DNA from: Dacryopinax spathularia
Lineage: Eukaryota; Basidiomycota; Dacrymycetes; Dacrymycetales; Dacrymycetaceae
DNA: 36,629 bases
Reading direction: 5' to 3'
Assembly: GCA_037974965.1 (NCBI GenBank)
Contig: JBBPFI010000021.1
Coordinates: 1-36,629 of the forward strand
Shown: positions 8,754 to 17,935 of the stretch, piece by piece
Position numbering within the stretch: position 1 is the first letter of the stretch
Layout: every line of letters starts with the position of its first letter
Position numbers and translations under genes: made by a program
Notes under the pieces: model-generated
Told to the model about the DNA's origin: nothing
What the model saw: only the letters and a program-made list of their open reading frames with translations
The model's database searches: none

Positions 8754-11700
8754 TGCAAGGCAATCACGACGGCAAGGAACGCTGGATCAGGCGCATGCGC
8801 TACTTCCGTGGCTTCCTCTGCTGGTGCTGTGCCCAGCTGCCAGGCAAGAACATCGTCTCCGAGAGCATGCTGCACTGGGGAGATGAAGATGTGTCCACGC
8901 TTGTGTACGTACCCCTCCGCATGCTTCCCGTATCCCTGAATCGCTCGCTCACCATGGCCGCACAGGCACGGTCACGTCATCCTCTCACCGGATGAGGTGG
9001 AAGACCTGCACCGGATCATGACAACCAGCTACGAAATCTTCGCAGGCCTTATGCAGCCCCTCGATCCATTCTTTCTCAACCACGAGCCCTTCTCGGTCAC
9101 CCTCAAGTACGGCCAGGACAACCCGATCTCGGAGACCCGCACAGCATGGGACAACTTCAAGAAGAGGTGGGATGCCTTGTACAGGTTTGAGGCCATCGGC
9201 CGCTTTGTCTGTGCGCTCGCCATGGTCCAAAGGTCAGTACGCTCGCTCGCAAAGACATGACGCGCTGAGTCAGTGGCCCACAGAGTGAAAGATGAGGATG
9301 GGGAAGAGTGTGCGGTGCTCTGCGACTACAACCGGATGAAGGCAGAGTTGCTCGGGAGGGAACGTGGAGGCCAGGGCGCTGCGTTCTATCCGCTCGGCTT
9401 CACCAAGGACGCGTGCAACATCCAGGCGAACACCCTCCCAAGCTTTTTCGCCACCGTCCTCCAGCGCCTGAACCAACGGTATATGGTGCCGAGCGAAAAC
9501 GAGCAAGGTGAGGAGATAGCGGGGCCTGACCCGTTTGAGTGCATCAAATGGCAGGGCTACTCGGCACAGAAGAAGGTCTTCCGGAACTCGACAGACGAGC
9601 ACGAGATCAGTCTTGGTCAGGAGGCCGCTGCGTTGGGTGTCTGTGGCGTTGGGGGCGGGTTTGAACGCAAGGTGCATGAGATGATCGAGCGTCTCAATCG
9701 GCAGTCAAGCTTCGACAAGACCGCGACACGCATCCGGCAAGGTGAGGGATCGCTCGGGATCCGCTCGGAGATGGAGCTCGTCATCCACCCAGACAGGCTT
9801 GCCCCTGAGCATCGTAGCGGAAGGTAAATCTCTTCCCTTTCCGCGCACGCATGGTGTGTTAACGGACCGATCTAGCTGGGTTGTCAGCAAGCTCCTCAAG
9901 CCGATGACAACGGTGTATTATTCGGGTCTGCCCTCAGCACAGTTCCGGGCATCGCTGCTTGTGCTCAGGCCTTCCGTACGCTTCATGCAGCATCCAGCGC
10001 AACCTCTGACATCACGCACAGGTCTATCCGAACCTGCTTCTGGACGCGGCATGGTTCTGGACGGTGAGAGCGCGCCGTGTGTGGAAGGATGCGATGACGA
10101 TCACCAACAACGGGACACGTCCTTGTCCCTGGTATCTCATCGAGGGCATCGCAATCTGCCTCCGGAACATTGCGCTGGCCCAGACGGGGGACATGCGCAC
10201 GATCTCAGGGCCTGTCTACCGTGCTGCGGGCCTGTGGTCTTCGATCCGTGAGAACGGTGTGCCGACCATGCTCAAGTCGTTCTGGGCGGGAGGGCCGCAA
10301 GGCCAGCTTGTGCCCAGCGCATGGCCACGGCCCATTCAGGGCGGGCTCCGTGCATCCGTAGCGGTAAGTGCGATCACGGCACACTTTGGTAAGGAGGCCG
10401 GCCTGGCCTATCGTCGCCGTTTCGAGCTCGAGTGGCGCCTCGACATGCTCGCAGAGCAAGGGAATGGCAGCGGCTCCGCCCTTCGCCAGGCAGCAGCGCA
10501 GCAGATCATCGAGGCGTACCGGCAGGAGATCCAGGAGAACGCCCTTTCAGCTGCAGGCCTGCTTGTGAGCACCAGTCGAATGTCGCTCTGGCGTGCCGGA
10601 GAACGCCATGCATTGGTCAGCCAGGTGATCGACCGACGAGAGCGCGCCATCAACGAATGGAAGGCCGAAGGAATGCCCCTCGATGCCACCAATGGGTATA
10701 CGTACATCACGCGCATGCTCGGCACAGAAGACCTCGTCCCAGCATTCCCTCTCTCTGTCCAGCGTGCGACCATATCGACAGTGGACCTTGTCGATCTGAT
10801 GCTGAAGATGGCACGGGGGAAGAGGGCGATGGGATCTCCTTTCTTTGGTAAGCGCCGTATGCTCACCCTGTCCGTCCTGCAGACTGCGATCGGGCATTTG
10901 ACCCGTGGCACGCCGGCCGAGCTGCACGAGCAAGTGATCGGCTGGTTACGGGACGCCATGTGCCATGTGCTCAGGGCGTCAAGGCTGAACATTGTGCCTT
11001 GGGCTGGTCGGCGCGGTCTCTGGGCCAGTGCGCTTCACTGGATCCACGTGGTCGATGACAACCCCCGGCAGGCCCGGTCTGGCCGCTATGTGCCTGCGGA
11101 TGAGGACGAGTACGTGACGATGCAGATCCAGGCTGAACGCGACCGTGTCAACCCCCGGCCGCATGCCTGGAAAGCTCAGCTCCCGCCAACGCTCTGGTCG
11201 ATTCCAACCTTCCGCAGGGACCTGTCCGAGGAGATGAACAACGGCTTTGAAGAGCTCTGCAAGGGCGGGGGGCGTGGGGCGACAGGTGCGCAGTATCGAC
11301 CGGCATTCGAGCACCTCCGTGCGCTCTTCGAGGAGCGGATCAAGACCGACCTGCACCAGTACATCCTATTCTGTGCCACGCTGCTCTGCAAGATCCACCC
11401 ACGATACCGATACATGGCATCCAACCCAAACGCACGTCTCAACACGGTCGAGGATGCACGCAACGTGGTGAAGAACATGGTAATGCTGGTGCCAGAGCGT
11501 GCCGCAGGGACAACCCACGTCGGGATCGTGGCCGCCTCGTTCATCGCCTGGCTGATGTACATGCTCTACGATCAGCAGGAGGAGCTTGCGACACATTGGG
11601 GGGTGACAGATGCGATGATGAAGACAAAGACCTGTGAGTGTGACTGGATACGGGATGGATGCTCTCCTAATGACCGCAGCGAACCATGCCTTGCATTGGG

Positions 11701-12092
11701 GTCTGTTCGCATCCTGGGGCTTCTACACCGTCCTCAGCCCACACAAGGATATGCTGGGTAAGCGTGGTCCACGCCAGCGCCAAACGAACGGCATCGAATA
11801 CTGGCGAATGGCCAAGCATAGCCGGATCGAAGCACTCTGGAGGGAGATCAAGGACTGCTGGGAACGAGGACAGCACAAAGAAGGGCTACGGCATATCTGG
11901 TCGGATGCAGACATTGCGCACTGGGAAGCTACAGGTATGTTGCAGCGTCCCGCACAGCGCAATACGGGCGCAAGCCCAGACAAGAGGGCGACAGTGCAGC
12001 AACGGCATGCCCCGATGACGCAGGAGATGTTGCGTAATCTGACACGCAGCATGCACTCGTCCCGGCTCGAGCTGAACCCGCGTGGAGTCTAA
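8754..12092 (+). CDS. B': 5'-truncated paralogue of gene B, otherwise open
   Basis: Exons 8754-8904, 8966-9232, 9284-9823, 9876-9975, 10022-11633 and 11680-12092 join in frame. The product aligns with gene B from about its RRM-x-FR-x-FLC region to the C terminus. Shared blocks include LKYGQ, FEAIGRF, GFTKDACNIQ, LGIRSE and the pairing VYPNLLLDAAWFW with IWPKLMLSSAYIW. Five intron positions and phases match gene B; the phase 0 intron of B at 6671 is absent here. The N-terminal third and any start codon are missing: reading upstream in frame reaches LQGNHDGKERWIRR and then the telomere repeat. No internal stop is seen, so truncation is either recent or the remnant is still selected. Codon third positions are visibly more GC-rich than in B. 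It may not be expressed without a promoter. Confidence 0.75.
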
Positions 12093-12319
12093 GTCGGGAG
12101 CGGATAAAGGGAGCACGACGAAATAAACGTAGAGGCTGTATATAAAGAAAGGATACCTTGTATTATAATGTATTATATGTATATTACGCTGTAGGCGGCC
12201 CAAGGAGGCCTTGGAAAGAGGCAAAGGACGATACGGTGCAACGGAGATGCAAGAGAGGGGTTACGGGGATGGTGGATGTGCTGCGAGCATTGCAGCGTGC
12301 GCCTAACGAATGACCCGTG
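12093..12319. other. Short spacer after B'
   Basis: AT-rich sequence with TATTATA and TATATGTATATTA runs near 12160-12185, then GC-rich sequence leading into the palindrome cluster. No gene is seen. Confidence 0.5.
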
Positions 12320-12648
12320 CCAACCCATCACGAGCTTGCAGGCGAGCTCGTGATGGGTTGGGCCGCTTTTTCGCTTAGCACAGCCCCTTCACGAGCTCGC
12401 GCGCGAGCTCGTGATGGGTTGGCACGCGTTTAAACCCATCACGAGCTCGCGCGCGAGGAGGTGATGGGTTCTTAAGCGTTTTTCCATCACCTCCTCGCGC
12501 GCGAGCTCGTGATGGGTTCAAATGCGTGCCAACCCATCATCACCTCGCCTGCGGGGAGGTGATGGGTGTTACGGATAGGGAGATAGGGAGGTTTCGGGCC
12601 GCATTTTCGGCGTACCCTACCCTCAACCCCTATCCGTACTCACCCATA
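12320..12648. repeat. Cluster of GC-rich palindromes (CCCATCACGAGCTCG family)
   Basis: At least five inverted repeats follow each other. They sit at 12320-12361, 12390-12413 (perfect: CACGAGCTCGCG and its complement), 12433-12470, 12484-12516 and 12530-12567. Arms share AACCCATCAC with GAGCTCG or CTCCTCG inner parts, and units mix the two types, so arms appear exchanged between copies. A sixth, longer imperfect inverted repeat pairs TACGGATAGGG (12570) with CCCCTATCCGTA (12627). No coding frame is visible. Confidence 0.85.
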
Positions 12649-12751
12649 GACCCCTGTAGGATGTCTTTGGCACCCATAAAAACCTGCTCTCAAATGGTGC
12701 ACCAGAAGACAGCAACTACCGATTCCATGACGAAGCATACTTGTCTGCATG

Positions 12752-13034
12752 ATGGCAACAGATACAACAGAGATGGCACAAGCAGGATTTTGAAGGAGTA
12801 CTGGCAGATATGCTTGGTGAGCATAATGTGGCACTGCTCAAGGCACGGAACCTACTGTTACCTGTCCCAAAACAAGCACAGCGGGAGCCAGAGATTGCTG
12901 AGGTCGCGGTAGATGCTCGCCGGTCTGCCACAAGTCAAGCAAGACCACAACGATCACCACCTCAACATCATGCGCGCAGCAGTGCCGAATGGATTGCAGA
13001 GGTCGCAAAAGCCAAAAGAAGGAGGTTGCAATAG
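12752..13034 (+). pseudogene. B'': 3' fragment of a third B-family gene
   Basis: The frame read from about 12752 (WQQIQQRWHKQDFEGVLADM, then LLKARNLLLPVP) matches the C-terminal part of gene B (WLMLQRLWSAADYARVLEEL, then YQARNLLRPPP). It ends like B in a basic tail (AEVAKAKRRRLQ, stop 13034). A TGA stands just upstream of the aligned part and the rest of the gene is absent. It is a decayed copy in the same orientation as B and B'. Confidence 0.65.
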
Positions 13035-13263
13035 ACCCACTGTGAGCATATACCAGAAGGGGTTGGAATCAAAGGGAATCGGCTGGAATATATAGGATGT
13101 AGTTGTTCAGAAGAATAACTACATTCGCTTTCTGGAATGAATGGGTTTTGAGCGGTTGTTTTGAGGCACCCAGACGCATGGATCTGACCCAAACCCTGCA
13201 AAATACCCCTTTAGATATATTGAAAAATGGTAGCTGGCCAAATCAAGCAGTGATCCAAACAAG

Positions 13264-13668
13264 ATGCTTGCGCAGCAGGCAGTACATGCCTTTATCAGCA
13301 CATTCCAGCATTCATATCAGCTAGTGCCTTCTGAGATTCAAGTTGTGCATCGCTCAGAAGATTTGGACCTATGGGGTGATATCTGGGATAGCTTAGCAAC
13401 AACGCCTCCTGAGTTTCAGCACTACCTGAAAGAAGAACTCACCCTTTGTCCTGCGGTTGGTGAACCAGACATGCTAGCATACTGGCATGCTCATCAATCA
13501 ACCTATCCAGCTCTGGCTTGCATAGCAGTGGACTATCTTGCCATACAAGGAACCACGACAGCTGTAGAACATGTGTGGAGTAGTGCCTCAAATACCAACA
13601 CTCGGAATTGGAACCGCTTGTCTCCTGCCCGTTTTGAAGCTCTTCAGTTTCTTAAGGCTGCCTATTGA
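13264..13668 (+). pseudogene. hAT-family transposase, C-terminal dimerisation domain only
   Basis: The frame encodes YWHAHQSTYPALACIAVDYL, then a variable stretch, VEHVWSSAS, and a final block NWNRLSPARFEALQFLK. This is the hallmark of the hAT C-terminal dimerisation domain (ending YP-LA-A-D-L-IP-sS, then R-L-P-L). About 134 residues are left of a protein normally 600-800 aa long. No zinc-finger BED domain or catalytic core is seen upstream, where B'' sequence lies instead. It is a 5'-truncated remnant. The presumed 3' end of the element is near 13930. Confidence 0.8.
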
Positions 13669-14159
13669 CATGAGCGGAAGAGTGGTAGGACACCTGAGCA
13701 GCGCAAGGCAGAGCAGGCAGCACAACTCAAGGAGATTGAGAGGGCAATGTGAAGGAGGAACTTAATGATGAAGTAGACATGCTACTCTGTAATAGTGAGA
13801 TGTATTAGAACCGGTTGTAAACCAGTTCTGGACCAGTATGGAACTGGAACAGGACTGAGAACCGGTCTTCACCAAAATATGCAACGGTTCTGAACTGGAA
13901 CCGGACGGAACCGAATCACTTCCATCCCTATTCCAGCCGGCAGCATGGTGTACACAAGTCCTTCGTAGGCTCATTACCGCGCGTACGGTAGCACGAGAGA
14001 CCACATGGGAGCGAAAGGGCAATATTACAGGGAACAGACGGCGTAAAGTACTATGACGCACAGCAAGAGATAAGAAACAGGTTAGAGGGTAACAAGGAGA
14101 TTGGAAGATTTGCGGCAGCCCTTGCCTTGAACCACATAATCGGAGTGACATATGCGTCC
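13669..14159. other. Spacer with probable hAT terminal sequence
   Basis: Between 13800 and 13930 the sequence is rich in GAACCGG/ACCGGTT units and ends GAATCACTTCCATCCCTA, which resembles the end of a fungal hAT element read outward. No matching left end was found in the window. The rest, to the HP1 stop, shows no gene. Confidence 0.4.
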
Positions 14160-15245
14160 TCAGTCGTCCTCGTCGTCCTCGTCATCAGGAGACACCTGCC
14201 GGAACTTAATTTTACCTTCATAGAAGGCAAGCATCTAATGCAATCATGAGAGTCATGTCTGGACCTCGATATGTGGACGTACCTTCTGTGGGCATCGCTT
14301 ATTGCATTCGACGGTCGTACTAATGGCTTCCGACCCATTCGTACTATAGGCACCGTAAGAACGGGGGTCTGCAAAGGCAAAATGCGGGAACATACAGCTT
14401 CAGATAGACCGTCAAGGGTCCCTTCTTCCTGGTCCCCTCCTCCTGAGCCACGTCCTCGACGCGCTCTACGATATCTTCCCAAGTCGGCCGGCCCAGGTAT
14501 TTTGTCATAGTCTCTACTCGATCCTCGGGCTGCTCTGACTCTTCGCGCTTGCGCTTGCGAGGGACAAGTGCAGTGCTTGCAGGTATTTTGACATCCACGT
14601 GAGGTGAAGGTGAATCGCTGAGTTCTCTTAGCTTTTTGGGAGAAGGGGTCGGTCGTCCTATGTCATCCAGCATGAGTGCATGAACCAAGGTAGACGAAAC
14701 GTACGCACCGTTCGGCTTGGCTGGGGACTGGCTTACCACAGAATTCAGCGACTTCCTGCCGCGCGCAGAATCGGCGGCCTCCTTCTTAAGTGGTTTGCCG
14801 TTCACTCCGACACCGAACTCCTTCATCCTGGCCGGATGGCTCCTCCAGAAATCTCCGATCGCCTGGGGTGCACCCTCCCTGAGCCGAATGGTGAGTAGGC
14901 AGATGGAAAGATCAGGGGTTCAGGCATACAAATTGGCTTCGGGTTCCCAGGTATTGTCCTTTGAGTCGTATCCCTTCCACTTTACCAAGTACTCCAGCTT
15001 TCTCGCCTATAAGAGCATAAGCAAGGGCAAAACGACAAGAGTCTGCCGGGACGTACTTTAGGAGTCGGCTTTCTCACGTCAACGACCGACTCGACGACAT
15101 ACTCTTCCTCCTCCTCAGCGGACTCCTCCTCCTCCTCCTCCTCCTCCTCCTCCTCTTCTACATCGTCAACCTCGTGTAGTTCGTCAACTTCATCTGCGTC
15201 CGACGCTGTAGCTGCGCTTCTGGAGGCTCTCCTTGACCGAGTCAT
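14160..15245 (-). CDS. Heterochromatin protein 1 / Swi6-like chromodomain protein
   Basis: This 294-aa protein has exons (minus) 15245-15057, 15006-14930, 14878-14396, 14343-14283 and 14234-14160, all with GTAYG donors. A long acidic run (12 consecutive Glu) precedes the chromodomain, about residues 47-95: YVVESVV, then LEYLVKWKGY and NTWEPEAN. The aromatic cage Y49, W73 and Y76 is intact, so binding of methylated H3K9 is expected from the family. A hinge with a basic KRKRE patch follows. The chromoshadow domain, about 215-282, starts near PTWEDIVERVEDV and ends MLAFYEGKIKF; this domain mediates dimerisation. Order and length fit fungal HP1 (Swi6/HpoA type). It acts in the nucleus in heterochromatin. 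It lies next to the RBR gene on the same strand. Confidence 0.92.
15124..15155. repeat. (CTC)n microsatellite inside HP1 exon 1
   Basis: A run of about ten CTC triplets on the plus strand encodes the poly-glutamate tract of the HP1-like protein on the minus strand. It is in frame, so unit changes alter only the Glu count. Confidence 0.85.
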
Positions 15246-15865
15246 TGTGGGATGAGAGATGAGGTGAAGTCGGTTTGTGGCAGACAATGGAATGTCGGCG
15301 GCGTCCGCTATTTGGACGCGTGTGCGGAAGCAAACGCGTTTCTGGGACAGATTTCATTTCACGTGTCACGTAAAACTCGAGGGTTGCCTATCGATGGCGA
15401 CCAGGAGGAGCCCCGTCTCACTAGTTCTCATCATCTGATCCGCGAACATGCTGGCGATACGGATGCTGAGGGATGTGCTCATAAATGATCATCGGCTCTG
15501 GAGCAGTTCTAGCTTCACTCTGAGTACTCGAACGTCTGCTTCCACTGAAGCGTCTAGTACCAGTATGGACGAAATGAGCAACTGTCCGTTCCGCCTCCAG
15601 TTGGTATCTTGTCGCTGCGTTGACGTGCAAGTTGGTGTGTTGGCGGCTCTGGGGTTGGCGGCTCTGGGCCTTCTTGGGAATCGTGGAAAACCTCGTCGTA
15701 TCCCTCCCCGTATGGTTCTCCTACCCGTCCAGACTGTGGCACCCGAACCCGTGGAGCGCGGGTTAACGCTTGCCATCAAACCCGATTTGCTCTCTTGCTC
15801 GCAACAGAATCCATCCAAAGACTGTGCGCACTGTCAGCGGCAAAGGAATTAGCAACGATGGATGC
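15246..15865. other. Spacer between HP1 start and RBR 3' end
   Basis: The part next to 15245 should hold the HP1 promoter. The minus strand also has open stretches (15818-15489, reading MDGFCCEQ and then Arg/Pro-rich sequence) that could contain extra 3' exons of the RBR gene. None could be joined convincingly. Confidence 0.4.
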
Positions 15866-17053
15866 TCACAAATGATGCCCACATCCTCCCGGTGGTCTAC
15901 CTGTATCGCGTCATTAAACGTAGGGCAACAAGCGCGACGCGAGCACACTCACAGTACACGTGCGCACACCCTCCAATTTTCTCCACCTAAGTAGGATGAG
16001 AACGCCATTGGGCAATCATGCCGGAAGAAACGACATACCGGTGTTCTACATTGGGGACACGCCCTCGTCTTTCGCTCAATCGTTCTGAGGGACTTGGCTT
16101 CAATCTGTGCCGTTGCCTTTGTTGCATCACTGAGCTCGTATTCGTCGCAGGTAAACCCCTCATGCCATTGTACATCATGCTTGAAGCAAGACTTTGCCCC
16201 GCATGCGTAGCAGATGACTTGATTGCGATCCGGGCAGACGTCCGCAGGCGTTTGGCCTAGAAGCCGCTGGAAAAACGACCTGGGTGATTTCGGACAGACA
16301 TGGAATTGACCCGCTTCACACTTGGGGTTCTTGCACCAGACAAAAGCGGGTTGATTTCCCACTGCCTTTCGCATGAGCTGGTTGTCATATCTGGAGACGA
16401 TTTCAGTGTACTGCGGGGAAACGTCCTGAGGAGCTCATACCTCGTAAATGCGTCCTCACTCGCCACCGCCTTCATGTCATAGTAGGAGAGGAAGGCTGAG
16501 CAGAATGGAGTAGGACACGGTACAGCTCCCGTTTCGAGACCTCGAAGCCGGAAATCAACGTGGAGCTGAAGGCAGTGCTTGCATACTCCGGGACCGTGCT
16601 TACACTCCTGCGTGGGAGCTTTCTTTGCGAATTCGTTGCGCGGGAGGTCCTCGAGACAAACTGCGCAGTGTTTCTTTTGAGCAGTCGCCGCTGGAATGAG
16701 GGTAAGAAAAACAGGTAATCGCTTTCACACCATGGCTTACCATCTGCAGTTCCTTCCCCTGGCGCAGGGTGGTCTGTATCTTCACTCGTCCTCCTATACC
16801 GCTCGCTTAATGGCACAACGGTGACGGTCGGACGAGGAGCATATGCTGGTCGTCGATTTCTTGTATACTTGCGGTATAGGAAGAGGGCGGAGAACAGAGC
16901 CAATCCTATGGCGATACCAACCATCGCCCACCAGGCTAGGTTCAGCTCACTGGGACCAGCTTGTCTGAAAAGATGATCAGGTTTGCCGCGGATCCGATAT
17001 CTTTCAAGGACGTACTCTGGTGGTTCGTCGTATCGGGGGTAGATGGCCGGCAT
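15866..17053 (-). CDS. Membrane-anchored RING-between-RING (RBR) E3 ubiquitin ligase; 3' end uncertain
   Basis: Exons (minus) 17053-16741, 16690-16441, 16390-16039, 15986-15953 and 15900-15866 give 327 aa. Residues 39-60 form one transmembrane segment (LAWWAMVGIAIGLALFSALF) near the N terminus. RING1 begins at C112 (CAVCLEDLP) and has the ECKHGPGVCKHC block. The IBR contains WCKNPKCEAGQ, then CYACGAKSCFKHD. RING2 starts CPQCRTPVEKIGGCAHVYC; C312 matches the catalytic cysteine of RBR ligases (Parkin C431 position), which carries ubiquitin as a thioester. The modelled protein stops at GGCGHHL, so the last zinc ligands of RING2 (normally F/W-C-W-x-C) are missing. Either a final short exon was missed or RING2 is truncated. 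It is transcribed away from the KDZ element. Confidence 0.8.
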
Positions 17054-17698
17054 CGTGGCCGGGGAGGAGGTTGATGCTAGAAATTAGCGAAGGTGAGGAT
17101 GAACAAGCCCAGGGCCCGTTGGTCGGATAAGCGCAGGCAGACGGCTGCTTGTCCAAATAGCCACTCCTAGGGGTTATAAGGGGGATCGGATCGTGAAATT
17201 GGGATGATGATTCATGACAAGATGAGCGACATGAAAGAGATGCTCAGCCAATGCCCTGAGTGGGCTATGTTCGGATTCCTTCATAGTTGCCGGGAATCGA
17301 GATCGTGCCCCTGACAGTCGCGCAAGGCATAGCTGCCCGAGTCACGCATGCTCTGAATAGGACGAGCGCTACCCTGAGGCGTGCAGGCGGGTCGACTAGC
17401 AAAGAAGATCGAGCTAACCGGGGGGACAAAGGATGATCGAGCAAACGCACTCCCAGCAGTGCCAAAGTCGCGCATAAGGCAAACGTATGGCGGGATCCCT
17501 GAATGCAGTGCGAGAAGGAGAGAGAGTCATCCTGCATGCAGGCCGAAGACGATACCAGCAGAGACGCAAGTTGCGAATAGTACACATGCGGACGAGACGA
17601 AGATAGACGCGGGATTTGGTGCAAATCCGGCGGCGAAGGGCGGTGCCAAATCCCTTTCCCGAGCTCGCGGCTCTCGTCGCGGTAACTGGCGAGGAACG
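17054..17698. other. Spacer between RBR gene and KDZ element
   Basis: It contains the presumed RBR promoter (minus strand, from 17054) and GC-rich sequence without a convincing gene. It ends in the left copy of the 8-bp target duplication GAGGAACG (17691-17698). Confidence 0.5.
17691..17698. repeat. Target-site duplication of KDZ element, left copy
   Basis: GAGGAACG directly precedes the terminal CACCTATGCC and is repeated exactly at 26433-26440 after the other end. An 8-bp duplication is usual for KDZ/Zisupton-type elements. Confidence 0.95.
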
Positions 17699-17818
17699 CA
17701 CCTATGCCTCGTGCGGGAGCGGACGTATTCGTGCAGGGGGCGCAGCGCGCCCCTTGCACCCGTCCGTGCCCCAATCCTGCACCTCTCGGATCCAGCCAGG
17801 ATCCAGTCCGAGGCGCGA
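17699..17818 (+). repeat. KDZ left terminal inverted repeat
   Basis: 120 bp identical to the reverse complement of 26313-26432. Inside, GTGCAGGGGGCGC (17731 on) can pair with GCGCCCCTTGCAC to form a strong hairpin, and GGATCCAGCCAGGATCC is another near-palindrome. Confidence 0.95.
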
Positions 17819-17935
17819 ACCCTTGCTCCAAGAAGCCGAGCAGCCGACAAACCGGCTACTTGACCACGTTTACGTGAGAAAGCAATACTCACGTGATGTT
17901 GCAAGACGTGCCGCCCTGCTCTCGTGGTCCCTTTC

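Noticed and set aside
4153-12092. B family as a telomere-targeted retrotransposon
   Set aside because: No reverse transcriptase or endonuclease motif is visible, and both copies keep spliceosomal introns, which retroposed copies of spliced RNA would lack.
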